Below are positions 12,751 to 25,931 of a stretch of DNA of 64,000 nt, piece after piece; position 1 is the stretch's first letter, and the number at the start of each line of letters is the position of its first letter. The notes beneath the pieces are model-generated. The model worked only from the letters and a program-made list of their open reading frames with translations, did no database searches and was not told the DNA's origin. The stretch is from Glandiceps talaboti (taxonomy: Eukaryota; Hemichordata; Enteropneusta; Spengelidae), in assembly GCF_964340395.1 (NCBI RefSeq), contig NC_135550.1, positions 25,472,676-25,536,675 of the forward strand, given 5' to 3'. The position numbers and the translations under genes are program-made.

Positions 12751-13555
12751 CAGCAGACTGTATCGTCATAGCAGACTGTCTGTATCATCATAGCAGACTG
12801 TCTGTATCATCATCATCATCATCACAGCAGACTGTCTGTATCATCATAGCAGACTGTATCATCATGGCAGACTGTCTGTATCATCATAGCAGACTGTATC
12901 ATCATGGCAGACTGTCTGTATCATCATAGAAGTCTCTGTATCGTCATGGCAGACTGTATCATCACAGCAAACTGTCTGTATCATCATGGCAGACTGTCTG
13001 TATCATCATGGCAGACTGTCTGTATCATCATGGCAGACTGTCTGTATCATCATAGCAGACTGTCTGTATCATCATGGCAGACTGTCTGTATCATCACACC
13101 AGACTGTCTATCATCATGGCAGGATGTCTGCATCACCATAGCAGCAGACTCTGTATCATCATAGCAAACTGTCTGTATCATTATCACTGCAGATTGTCAA
13201 CCATCACAGCAGACTGTCTGTATCATTACATAAGGCTGTTTTTATCACCATAACAGACTGACTGCATCACCACAATGTACTGACTGTATCATCACAGCAG
13301 ACTGTCCATATCATCATAGCAGACTCTGTATCACCACAACAGACCATCTTTCTCATCATGGCAGACAGTCCTTATCATCATGGCAGACAGTTTGTATGAT
13401 CACAGCAGACTGTCTGCATATACAGTGAAGATGCAGACAGTCTACCGTGATCATACAGACTGTCTGCCATGATGATAAAGATTGTCTGCCATGATGATAA
13501 AGACTGTCTGCCATGATGATAAAGACTGTCTGCCATGATGATAAAGACTGTCTGC
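12468..13555. repeat. 22-bp minisatellite with embedded (CAT)n and an orientation switch
   Basis: About forty imperfect units carry GCAGACTGTCTGTATCATCA. Each contains the near-palindrome CAGAC-T-GTCTG. Pure (CAT)n expansions interrupt it at 12589-12634 and 12713-12751. From about 13431 to 13555 the unit is in reverse orientation (GACTGTCTGCCATGATGATA), so the end of the array folds back on itself. Poly-histidine and cysteine-rich open frames here are repeat artefacts. Confidence 0.92.
13382..13468. repeat. Inverted repeat at the array's orientation switch
   Basis: Arms 13382-13419 and 13431-13468 are reverse complements with about three mismatches around an 11-base loop. The array beyond each arm extends the homology. 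Confidence 0.85.
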
Positions 13556-16500
13556 CAAAATGATACTATCAGAGTCTTCTGTGGAGATTCTACACAGCAG
13601 ATTCAGATAGTATTAACACCCAAAACTATATTGATATCTTTCTACATTTACTTATTTAGTTTGAATAACATCAGATTGGTTTATACCATGTGGTTATTTT
13701 GTTAATCATCTTGGTATACTATACTACTAATGCCAATGAAGAGACAAGTTACTGATACTATATTTACTTGAAAAGTCAATTACAACACAATGAAATATGT
13801 GGAGTAGTCCTCTATATTATAAACACATTAATTCAAGAAATACTCTCAAGATCATTTATCCTTAGTACTTTTATATCCTATCCTTGCTACGATAATTTAC
13901 AACAGTAAAAGTAATAATGTGATTATCATTATTAATTTAAGTCAACAATGCATCTTACTATTTAAAACAACTTCCATGAATTTAACAAAAACTGACTACC
14001 AGAATTCTAGGTACCTTTGTTCCCAATTATGATACAGTTACTAGCTCAGGGTTATATCATAACAAACATCACTGGACTACTAATAGAACTATAATATATT
14101 ACTAAAATCATAGTATCCTTGCAGTCTTTAAGATTTAACTGCTCAGGAGGGAAATATTAGTATCATATCAAAAGACCAATGTGGCCACTCTGACTTACAA
14201 TTTCTTACTGATGTAATTACCTTGGATCTAAGTTTAACAGGTCAGCTAGGATTTCTACTCATTGGTACAGTAATTATACCTGCAGGATGTTTAAAGCAAA
14301 TCAACACAAGTAAAACGCACACATCAAAACTCCTTGTAAGTGACTACACAGAAAAGTTTCATATTACAGTGTGGTGATTCTTTGCTTCTACAGTGTTGTA
14401 CTCCTATGTATTATCCATAATGCTTGTACACCAATGCTTTTAACAAACATGAAATACTTTCCACTTGACCAAATTGTTAGAATCTATGGAATGCTATGCT
14501 ATGTCTACTGTATATATCATTCAGTATATAAAGAATGAACATTTTAGACATGCATGTAGTTGAAATCTAAGTCACGCTAAGTAAAGGGTTTTCAAAATAG
14601 TACATGTACAATAACAGATTAGTCGAGAAGCATTCCACATCAGAGGAAAGCAATTCAAAGTTTCATAGAATATACATTATGTGTGTTTTATAGTGATGTC
14701 TGCTTGTGCAAATACAACTGAACTTAATTACATTATTTATTTCCTGTATTTATTTGCTGAGTTATTCACCAGTAACTAGTCTCTTCACTTTGGAAAAGAT
14801 TAAAGACACAAATAAATTCCACAAAACTGTTAGTTTTACCATAAGCTCATTACTAAATACGCAAAAACAACAAATTTATGGTCTCCTACGTTCAGCTCTT
14901 TGCACCCTTTATTGATAAAATCTGTGCTACTGAAAGATTACTACAGCCTGCCAAAAAAGGTCACACATGAAATACAAACCTTTTTTCTAGATTTTAAGTA
15001 CTATGCTACATTGACAAACTTGTTACACGACACCACTCAGCTACATTACTCAATACCGTATGCTATATCAGCATCTATGTCATTTTTATCTGGCATGCAC
15101 AGAACAATTTATGGAATGTTTGTGTGATGTTTACTACAGAAACATCAAGTCTTTGTAATGAAATCCCACAAAATTTAAAATCCTCACGTTCACCAAAGGA
15201 TTTGAAGTACATACAAGAGTATAATCTGGTTTGGAACAACAGAAGAACCACTGAGTTATGCATGTAGCTATTAAAATGCTAGATGAGTATTTTGAAATGA
15301 CATGAATAGTGAGATGCCATACATTCCACGAGGAAGTGTGTCGGAACCAGACATTAGAAGTAGAACATGGAGTACACTCTGTAGTTGTAAGTATACGCCA
15401 TAGCATTCCTCATAGCTTTTAAAATTGCTTCTATGGTGCTTTATTTACCATTGCACTGTATTGCATATTGAAAATATGCATGTGTGGTAGTCAATCGTCT
15501 ACAAAAGCTACAGACAATAACATTAGCCTCTGACATTATTCAATTTGGACACAAATAAATTCCACAAAACTGTTAGTTTCACCATCAGCCATTATTACTA
15601 AGTGATAAACACAAAACTTACAATTTGGCCACAACACTACGATAACATGAAATTCTACTGTGACAGTCTTAAATTCTAACTATCTTATTCTTAAATCCAT
15701 ATTTTATGCTTGACAGACTGGTCAAATGTGTGTCAACATTCTTATCTTTTTAAAAAAAATATCAAACTTGAAAACATTATAAATTAATTTTACCAAATAT
15801 TCATTGACAAAATACTTCACAGTACAAAAGTATCCCACATTTGGTATTTAACCTTTAAGCTGAACAACACACTTCTGCACAATCACGCTTTCGGCTTACT
15901 AAGATAGATACAAACTAAAACTAATACTGTATGTTGTAGATTACACAAGTGGGTAATAGTGGGGCCTTAATTGTACAGATATAACGACCATGTAATCAAG
16001 ATGGTGTGAACAAAAAAACAGAATCTCCAAAAATGTACAAGTTTGTGACTTCATGGAAGTCATAAGAAACCCATCCTACCGAGAGAACAATTGCTGTAAA
16101 CCCAGGTACATTATGATTCAATAGCTTATAAGTTACGACCAAAGTGTTTAGTTTATCTGGTACAGCCAACAAAGATTTGTGTCTTTCATTGATTATGTTG
16201 TTTCAGACCAAAAATGACATTTTTTTAATAGAATCGCCCCTCCCCCCAAAAAAAATTGTGGGGAGAGTGTTCAGCTGTTCTTATGTGCCCTCCCACTGGT
16301 GGTGAAAGATATCTGCCCTCCCTCCCATTGGGTTTCAACTTGCCCACCAGCCCACTGCCAACCCACTATTGTGAATGATTTACCCACTCACACCAGGAAA
16401 ACGCCTGCACTTTTTACTATACCAACAATTCAAATAAAAAAAATTGCCCACCCACTGAAAAATTGCGTAACAACAGCTTTTGTCAAGAACAGTTTCATTG

Positions 16501-17447
16501 ATTACACCTGGTTTATATCTATCTTAGTTGACTGAAAGCTTGGATTCACTGCCATCATGAATGGCAATTACAAAGTATATTTCACCATAGTACTTCAAAT
16601 ACGATATACACATTTATTTCATCAAAACAATTTGAAAGTTACAAGTCAGTGTGCTGATAACAACACAATTTGAAAACCCTCACCCTACATACCCTGATAT
16701 GTCTTTATCTATTCCTCCTGCTGTACAATCTGTACAATAACTTAGGTCGTGATATTGTACATATGTGTTGAGATTAAGACAGTTTGAAGTGCTATTAAAA
16801 TGTTCTGTGTAGGCAAAATATCTTTAGGATTTGGAAATCAGACCTGATAGTGATAACTAGTACTTCTAAGATTACCTAAAGTCTAAAGGTTATTACTATC
16901 ATGTGTTCTTATGTAAAGAAGTGTGTGGTTACTCAACAAAGTGTGGCAGTGTTCTCCCTAAAATGATCAGGAACACGTTCTGCACTTACAATTTAAAGGA
17001 GAATCTTGAGTTTTAGTTGATATATTATTTCTGTAGTTTGGAGCATGATTCTCACTTTATCACAAGGGTGATAAGAAATTTCTTCATGCCCTTGTTGCTT
17101 TGTTCACAGACAACACTGTTTGGTATTCTACAAAGCACATTTATCCAAGTCTGATGACGTCAAAGTAAAAGAATAACAACACTAAATAGTAGGCCTGGAC
17201 AACTTTGCCACGTAATCCGTAACCATGCAAATTAATCAGACATATATAGATAGATATACTAGCTGTCTCAAAGGGCTTCAAAACTATTTGAGAAATATCA
17301 AAGGTACTCTTGTAACAAGCTTATCAGATAGCAATCATCTTTTTAGTAGTTTAGGAAACAGGCTTTAGAAAATGTTATCTACAGTAAACACTTGATGATC
17401 CTATCACCTCCCACTTTTAAAAACAACATTTATATAGTCTGCTGATT
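13556..17447. other. Presumed intron, no gene seen
   Basis: No supported exon. A dispersed direct repeat links 14805-14862 with 15548-15606 (shared GACACAAATAAATTCCACAA and following bases). A C-rich/A-rich hairpin sits near 16238-16265. Confidence 0.45.
14805..15606. repeat. Dispersed direct repeat pair (about 55 bp, 743 bp apart)
   Basis: Copies at 14805-14862 and 15548-15606 share GACACAAATAAATTCCACAA, then AAACTGTTAGTTT and ACCAT, with small differences. The entry spans both copies and the unrelated DNA between them. Confidence 0.65.
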
Positions 17448-17690
17448 GAGACAGGGAGGGGGGAAACAAGGCAAGCCATGTGTCAATATCCAAACACTTC
17501 TTGTATACTACCCACCAACAACCCATTGAGACAGGTGAGGGGAGAAAGGCAAGCCACGTGTCAATATCCAAACATTTCTTGTATACTACCCACCAACAAT
17601 ATACTGGCCACCAACAACCTTAAAGAGACAGGTGAAGGAAACCAGGCCATCCATGTGTCAATATCCAGAAACCTCTTGTACAATAATACT
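17448..17690. repeat. Imperfect tandem repeat, three copies of 80-97 bp
   Basis: Units begin at 17448, 17528 and 17625 with GAGACAGG. They share GTGTCAATATCC and CTTGTA, and the first two also share TACTACCCACCAACAA. Confidence 0.75.
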
Positions 17691-18229
17691 AGAATTATGA
17701 TGTCTCTGAGTCCATTAATACTGTACATGTCATGGCAAACATATTAAGATACTAGTAAGTAGTATGGTGCTGTTTATGGTTTCATGTCTCAGATGTGTTT
17801 TTATACCATATATGATCTAAGAAACCAATACTATCGGTAATTACTATTACCCAATACTTTTCAGTAGGAATGATACAATTATGACCACTGAATGACATAT
17901 TTTGTTTCTAAACTCTTTCCCTCCAAGTTCCATGCTCTGATGATGTATAGCAACATGATACAGTGAAACAAAATCCATATTATAAAGATGAGCCTCTGAG
18001 GCTCTGGGCATGAAGATGGAAAGCATGGAGGCATATATCGTGTTTTATTACTATGGATTGTTTGTTTTCTGAACACATATAACCATACATTCTTGTTAAG
18101 AGATACACCACCATATTGTGTGATCATAGCATCAACAGATAGTATAAATGATAAATATGTCAATAACACAACTGATCTCTGGTGAATCAGTGTCAAATGC
18201 TGTAATGCTAGCTTTAATACATGCATTTA

Positions 18230-18395
18230 GGGAGCCATCATTATTTACGGTTGGGGGGGGGGTCAGAGGAACTGGTTGATAAGTCGAAATTCAACTCCCC
18301 CCCCCTACCTTTCCCTCATTTTTTGGTAGCCCCTCCCTGACCAACTCCAATTTTCAAGTGACCCCCCCCCCCAACCATAAATAATGACGGCTCCC
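18230..18395. mobile_element. 166-bp element with 31-bp terminal inverted repeats
   Basis: The left end GGGAGCCATCATTATTTACG continues to a G run. The right end is its complement (C run, then ATAAATAATGACGGCTCCC). Arms differ at two or three bases. TTA flanks both ends (18227-18229 and 18396-18398), a possible 3-bp target duplication. The interior has no coding capacity, so this is a non-autonomous DNA-transposon-like element. Confidence 0.75.
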
Positions 18396-20711
18396 TTATA
18401 AATGAATAAATTTACAATCAATACAATCAATAGTAAACAGAAAAAGGCATTGTTGATTTTTCAATACATGCATGATTACACATTCAGATTATGGGGAGTT
18501 ACAAGATTTCAATATTTCTTCCAGTATCAAGTACAACCACCTCACACACCCTTCTGACATCAGTTGACAATGAAAGGATTCATAAAACACAGAGCACAAT
18601 GTCAAAAGTATTTTGATGTTGTTCAGAGCTAAGACACTTACATGAACTCACACTGTCTGTCATCTTTGTATCATTATTCAAGGCAATGAGAAATACCTCT
18701 GTGATTAGCAATAAACTTTGATCTTGGTCACTGACATTAAATCAATGTCAAAGTCAAAATGAACAAACAAACTCCACTCCAGATAAGTGTAGACATTTGA
18801 CTGAGACTATGCAGCTCTTGAGATATCTACAAATATAGATCTTCATGACAGAAATGGAACTCCCACAGTATAAATTTAAAGAAACTAAGCTACACAAAGT
18901 GACAGGCTTATATATCCTGTGTCATTGTCAAGCATAGTTATGAAAAGGTTTATTTTAATTAAAATTTCCCCATTTCTGTGCAAATGTATAGCTGTTTAAT
19001 ATATATGAGAAATAGCCAGTTTTTGAGATCCGACATTGGGGTCAAAGTTAAAGTAATTTGCATATTCTCATCACACAGATAATATGGCATCAGAAATTTC
19101 AAATGAATCTCTATGGCATAATTTATTTCTAATATATTATTATAATACAAATCATCATCTCTTATGTCAACAACTCTGCCATACATGTACAACACCATTT
19201 TTGAATTTGATCTGGTTACACAATTGACATTTAAGTGTTATATTATAAATATGCTACTGTACTGTTGTTTCACCTTTGTACTAGGTTATGAAGAAAATAT
19301 TGGAGCAGGCATTGCTGGAAACTGAACACTAGAATTTGAATGCAAGGACTATCAGTATCACAGATAGATGCATGTATCATCTGTATGGTTGAAGCCTATT
19401 CCTATAATGTAAAGCGTTCAGGTGTTGCCCATTGCAATAAAAAGCTAACTTGTATGCATCTACCGTCTTGTATCAAAACATAAACTGATGATACTGATAG
19501 AGAGAAACTACATGGCTGAGAGTCTGACTCATGTTTCATAACATAAGACTATTTTCATCATCTTTTCACTACATTTTCATCATACTACATGACTATGACT
19601 CAGGTTTGATAACATGACATGGGTTTTCATCTTTTTTTCACTATGTTCACATCATACTACATGCACATGACTATGACTCAGGTTCGACAACATGAAACTA
19701 TTTTCATCTACATATGGATATAACACACCAATCATATGTTGAGTCTGATTGAGCCATCTAATATTGGAGGTTCATGTATAAATAGTGCATTCAAAGGACA
19801 ACACGGAAGAGAACAACATATTTTCATTTTTTCTCATCCAAATGAAACCCTACACAGGACTTCTCTGTCTACCTCAAAGGTATTGGTTATCAAGCCAATG
19901 AGGCTGGCTGGCATCAGAACTCGCCACACACTGAACATGGATGGGAGCAGTATGGAAATATGGGATATTAATATCTAAAAATATGACAACTAATGGTTTT
20001 CTCATCCATACTTTTATTTCCCTGTACAGTAACCAAGAGGCTCAAGGGAAGAGAAGCAAACATACAACAAAATTCCACTTTAGAAACACTGAGCAGTGTT
20101 CTTTAAAGAAACAGAAAATCCCCTCATTCTGGCCCTGTAATGTGGGTCAGTGTAACATGCGCTATGATTGATTCATAATTATCCTGAGCAAAGAGAGTGA
20201 TTTCAACATTTTCATGCCATGTTTAGTTTGAACGATCAATGTATTGTCTAATCTGAAAGATTTTTGTCTAAGTACTAAACAAATTGTGGGAACAGATGAA
20301 AAGTTATGTTTGCAAAGTCGTCTTAGATCAGGAACTATCAGGTGACATACCATGGCCCTGAATGTGAATAGATAACCACAGCACATGCACAAAGAACATG
20401 CTACTTTCCATGCAGGGATATACAGGTTGTAAAGTTTATCTGCATGACAAAATCACACATTTACAATGGATAAAACACAAATTATAAGTACGGAAAATAT
20501 CCATATATTCACATGTTTTTGAATGAATGTATACAGAAATCAAAATCATTTTGAAGACAAATTAACAATGTCGTACACAAAGATATATTCACCCTTCCTA
20601 AAAATGGTATCATCAAAATTACGGAATGCTAAATTTACTGAGGTTCCAAGCACACAAATTCTGAGTAATTTCATATTTCTATACATTTGTCAAACTTCAG
20701 AATAATATAAT
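18396..20711. other. Presumed intron, no gene seen
   Basis: No supported exon. About three diverged 70-90 bp copies sharing ACATGACTATGACTCAGGTT occur at 19525-19715. Confidence 0.45.
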
Positions 20712-20895
20712 GGGTTTTAATAAGACCTGCTCGGTGCTTTGCAGTTACATATACAGCCGGGAGGTGAAATTTGCACATATGCTCCAAATAATAACCTTGC
20801 TCACACTTGGTTATTATTTTTGCGGCATACATGCAAATTTCACCTTCCAGGTATATATCTACTTGCAAAGCACCTTGTGGGGTCTTATTAAACCC
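20712..20895. mobile_element. 184-bp foldback element
   Basis: Long imperfect palindrome. The left arm starts GGGTTTTAATAAGACC and reaches AATAATAACC at about 20797. The right arm starts GGTTATTATT at about 20809 and ends GGTCTTATTAAACCC. The interior contains GTGAAATTTGCA and its mirror TGCAAATTTCAC. It produces mirror-image short open frames on both strands, which are not genes. Confidence 0.75.
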
Positions 20896-22314
20896 CTCAA
20901 TATACACTAGAGACAACATTTACTAATACTATTCTCTATTTTGATCCCAATATATAATAATCAGAGCTGATTTGCCCTTGTTCTATTGTTACATGTTATC
21001 TAATTTATGCAAATTCGTAGACAAGGATTCTTGTCATAAATCCTTTTACTGCAACCATTTTAATGTGACTTTCCCCCACCATTGGAAAATTGTTCATTTA
21101 TGTGTCAATCAAATCCCATAACTTTGAATAAGATTTAAATGACATGACCTTGAAGAACACATCTCTTTTCCCTTGGTGGCAGGGCATGCAGAACAGTGGC
21201 CATCACTTGGCATTCCCCAGGGCACACTTACATTTATTAGGACCTTGAAATGTGTGTCTTTGCATGAATACCCAACAAGTTCACTAAAAAGACATCAAAT
21301 AATTAACCACAAGCCAATGTATATTTATTAGCATGATGAAGTGTCATGAACTGGCGAGGACATCCAAAGGTCAGATTGTTAAATGAGAGCAAAGGAAGGC
21401 TGACATTCAATCAACCACATATGATTATCAAGTGTATAAGTTAGTTTATTGTAAGTAACGGAATAAATGTTCACCAGTCAATATGCATTGTAATTGCATA
21501 CACTTCATCTCTGAAGAATTTTTAACACAGAAAACTGTCATGCAATGTATATATCAGTACAGTGCAAAATGTCGGGGCTACCTGATGGTATTAAAAACAG
21601 AGCTACGTATAATTTGACAAATATATTTAATGTGGGTATCAGTTGACTTTACAAGTTTTAAAAGATATATGTTACATTTAAAAAATTATTGTACTAAATT
21701 ACAGTACCCTCACCACTTGTTCATTGTACTATGTATACAATCATAAATCATCAAAATGAAAAAAATTGAATGAAATTGAGAACACCTTCACAATCAATCA
21801 TGTGGTGCAGCTTGTGTCACCTGTTATCTTATAACAAGAACAGTCCCTGGAAATGTTATACTTTTGGGAAATACATAAAAAATGTGCAAGGATTAATGTC
21901 AATTCTATTTACACATATTGTAATGGACATCGCTAGTTACTGACATGCCATGCATAGGAAAAATAAATATTTATATTTTGATCTGACATACTGTGAATGT
22001 TAAGCATTCTCATAAATCAAATGGTTGTTTTTGATACATGTAGGTAACTTATTAATCCCATTGAAATAAGTCAATTCCGTTTTGAATCAGAGCAATATGA
22101 TTTTTACCGACCATTTTATACATTACTATGTATGGAAATAAACATTAGCAAGCTCAGATTGATGTGTTAGACTTTATGGATATTCTTAGTTGACCACATT
22201 CAGTTTTACTAGTACATTTTGTACTTGTATCAATAAATGGATTCCTAATGACAACAGCATTACAACAAACACAAAAAGGAACATAAATGGAAATCAGTTT
22301 TTATCTATTACTAT

Positions 22315-22353
<39 letters not shown>

Positions 22354-25300
22354 TTCATTACTTTCTCATTGCTATCATGCTACTGTATTTTGTTCTCAGA
22401 ATACAGATATTTCAGATATTCAAATAAAGAAACGATAAAACCAGATGAATAAATGATCAGTAAAGTCTGTAAGGGTTGCAGTTACATTAAACTAGTATAT
22501 CACATATTATATATTGTGTATTCATATTTCTTGATCGATTTCACACATTTTAGTTAGATACTATCTTGATAAGTCCAGTCCAATGTAAACCTCTATTATC
22601 TACTCATATAATAAAACACATTTCATGGCATAAAAACAACAAAATAAACGCGTTTACTTTAGTATAAAGTAGACTTCTCTATAACAAAGTGGTAAAATGT
22701 GATTTCAATATTAACCAATTTGAATAGTACTTGCAACTGTAGATGACAACATGAATTGTAAAGGATGTTTATAGCATGCGAAAGTGACGTATGATATGGA
22801 ACAAATGATTAAATTTAACTTTCTATTTCCTGTTTGACATACAACATACTTTACTAATACATACAGTATTATTTCTGGATATTTGTGAACAGGTGAAAAC
22901 TGCTAAATTTAAAGCATGAATCTACTCTGAAGTGAGCATGAAATACTAGCAGATGACAATGGAAAGTTGAAGGTATAGCACAATATCATTATACTCTGTC
23001 AAGTTGACAAATATACACCTGGTTTTATCAAGGATTTTCACAACATGTAATGCACTGTCAATTACAAATTCAACAATGAATTAATAATGATCTGTCAATC
23101 AAACTAAATTACATTTATCATTTAATGAATATTCCATTTTTTTAAAGAATGTAATTACATAGAGATCTAATATATGAATATTTCATAAACTGAGTATATA
23201 TAATGACCCATGACCCTAAACACTTGTTAATACACAAATACAGCATTTGTGTACTTTGCAATGAGGCATGACACATACTTTATCATGTTCAGTAAACAGC
23301 TACCCAGTTTCATCACTATGTCAACATTGTTGAACATGCTAACTAAATCCTGGATACTGTCAGTCCAGGTCTACAATTTTAACAGATAAGAGGACATGTA
23401 GTCCACAGCAGTGAGTATGCCGGCAATACCATTCCAGTTTTATTAATAATCCATACTTGTATGTACCACGTTATTTTATGGATCCTTTAAGATACATGTA
23501 CATGTACGTAATTTGAAACCATTTCTGTTCATTAGTATTTGCTTTGTATTTGTATTAGTTTGGTCATGATAACCTTGACATAAAAAAAAATAATTTTACA
23601 TGTGTAAATTATGTATTTTTCAAACATGGCATTAATAAATATATCATTACAGTGTTGATATTAATCCTAACATTATAACCTGCATGTTATAAAAACTATA
23701 TTTTACATGTGATTTAAGCTACAGATAACTTAAAATATGCAAAGACTGAACTGTAAATGATAATCGTTATGTATATCAATCATCACCCTACACTGACATT
23801 GAACCTCACATGAGCAATAGCTTTGTCAAAATTCATATCATCTGGCTCAATTCATCTCATTGACGTAGTTCATAATCTTTGTAACAGCTTATCTGATACA
23901 GTTCACATATTTTCAACATGACAACACAGACTAGAAAATATCATTCCAGGGTTTTTATCTATACTGAACAGATGTTGAATGCTGCTGTATGAAATTTCAA
24001 GATAAATGTGAAATGTATAAGGCTGAGCACTTTCCGTTTTTTTATTTGACCTACAAGGAATATTTACGATGTTTTTCTTTTTTATTATCAGTTTATTGTA
24101 ATATATAGCATTATTCTTAAAATGACACAATCTGAATCCCTGGATGTACATAATATCCTCTGTGCAATAAAACCCCCCCCAAAAAAATAAACAAATTCAA
24201 AATTGCACATGATTTCAAATTGTCCTACACTGAGGTAAGGGTGATAATCTGTAGTGTATATCTCTTTTTTTCCGTAGTATGATAAGACGTAATGACTGTA
24301 GAAACTACAGAGATTACAACATATGGTGCACATGTAAGATATGATGTATGACTACTTTGTTAGCTTTTAAAGTATACAAAAAATGTAATCACAATCAATT
24401 TCCGTTTTTCGTAAAGTTTGAGTAACATATGAATGACTACAGCCTACAGGTAGTGCTTTCATCCACAATTCCCCTGAATGTGTGTGTCACAGACAGATTG
24501 TTTACTTTCTATATTGTGTTCATTAATAATGCACTCTGATAAAATCTCAAGCTATTTCTCTTGTTGTCTACTGAATACAAGAAGGAAATCTACTGACGAA
24601 TTTTTTTGAAATTAGCTAAGCGCTCAGAAAAGGTCAGGTAAACTTTAAAGCCACTTAAAGGATGATGACATCCGTACAAACCGTTACCATGTCAACTGTT
24701 TCTTAGGCTCATTAATGTCATCACTATGTCTCCTGTGTATATTTTCACATAGTGAAACATTTGTGGATAAGTCAAGTGGTTGTATTTCACTATGCTGTTG
24801 CAATGAGGCATAATTTGTTGTCTTGTTATTTAGAACTTAGAAGGTATTTAAAATCCACTGAAGACAAACACAACACTCTACCTTGATTGTACTTGATTCT
24901 TTTATTTAGTGTTAAACACAATATATTTGGCCTTCAGGAAGTTTTCACAGCTAATTGCTTGTGGCACTAAAATTTGAGTGCTTTGACAACATAAACAAAG
25001 AGGGTAGGAGATTCAATACTGGCTACTGGCATTACCCTCAGGGTAACCATTGCCAAGTCAGCGTAATAACAAAATAATGAGAAAAGTTATTCAAAGAGTG
25101 AAATCAGCCACCCAAATTCTGGTCTTTTCCACAATCATGGTGGTTTATCATGATCAGTAGTCCAGAGTTTCAGATTTATTGTATGGGTCAAACTACATGA
25201 CCACTGTCTTCGTATGTCTACACCTTATACAAGATCACATTTATTTACATCAGTTGACCTGGTGATGGGTGTTCAAACTTGGCAACTTCTGTATGACCTG

Positions 25301-25865
25301 ACACTACAACAACCAGTTTACAAACACTGTGATTCTCATTTGGAATGCACAGCAACAATACATTAAAAAGATATGGTCTGATTTATGGTACAACCCAACC
25401 CATTAGTCTGGTTGAAGATAATACATATGTCCCACACACACTCAATGTGTAAACACACACTGCTATTTCTGCTCATGTACTTACAACACAGACACTCTAT
25501 GACACTGCCAAATGATAGGGTGTTCACCTTCATCTGTTAGACATTTTTTATTTGATTTTAGAAAAATGATGTCTAAACTTTCCAAATGCTTGTGCTATCC
25601 AAAGTTTATCTTACACATATTAATTATGCTAAATTTATCAATTATTTCCCAAGTATTCTCAGCTTTTAAGAAAAAAAAATCTTTTGGAGGACATTGATTT
25701 AACACGGTGTTTTAAATTACATATACATGTAGTAGGAAAAAGAAGCTGGACAGACAGAAGATGTTACATGCATATTGTACATGCCCAAACTTCTGCATGA
25801 TCACCACAGTCGATGTAAACTCTAGGTAGGTAGGGAAGGGAGAAAGAAATCTAAATTTTATTTAC
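20896..25865. other. Presumed intron 3 of the PLCB4-like gene, no exon seen
   Basis: A+T-rich unique sequence with a (TTTA)n tract at 22313-22355. I searched for the expected next PLC-beta exon and did not see it. Confidence 0.45.
22313..22355. repeat. (TTTA)n microsatellite
   Basis: About eleven tetranucleotide units. Confidence 0.9.
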
Positions 25866-25931
25866 CTTAACCTTCTGCGCGATCCCCTTCCTGATATCGC
25901 TGACTTGTGACAACTCCAGAACAGAACCATC
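25866..25931 (-). CDS. PLCB4-like coding exon 3
   Basis: 66 nt, 22 codons, phase 0 on both sides. The acceptor is TGTACAG and the donor is AAG|GTAAAT. The peptide is DGSVLELSQVSDIRKGIAQK plus VK. Family members continue with a P-K-D-P-K-x-L segment that should start the next exon. I could not find it between 1 and 25865. Confidence 0.86.

Noticed and set aside
12453-13164. Poly-histidine protein
   Set aside because: Translation of (CAT)n and the 22-bp minisatellite.
17879-18226. 115-codon minus-strand frame
   Set aside because: No recognisable domain, no matching splice sites, and composition like random A+T-rich DNA.
20671-20919. Two short opposite-strand genes
   Set aside because: They are mirror translations of one foldback element.
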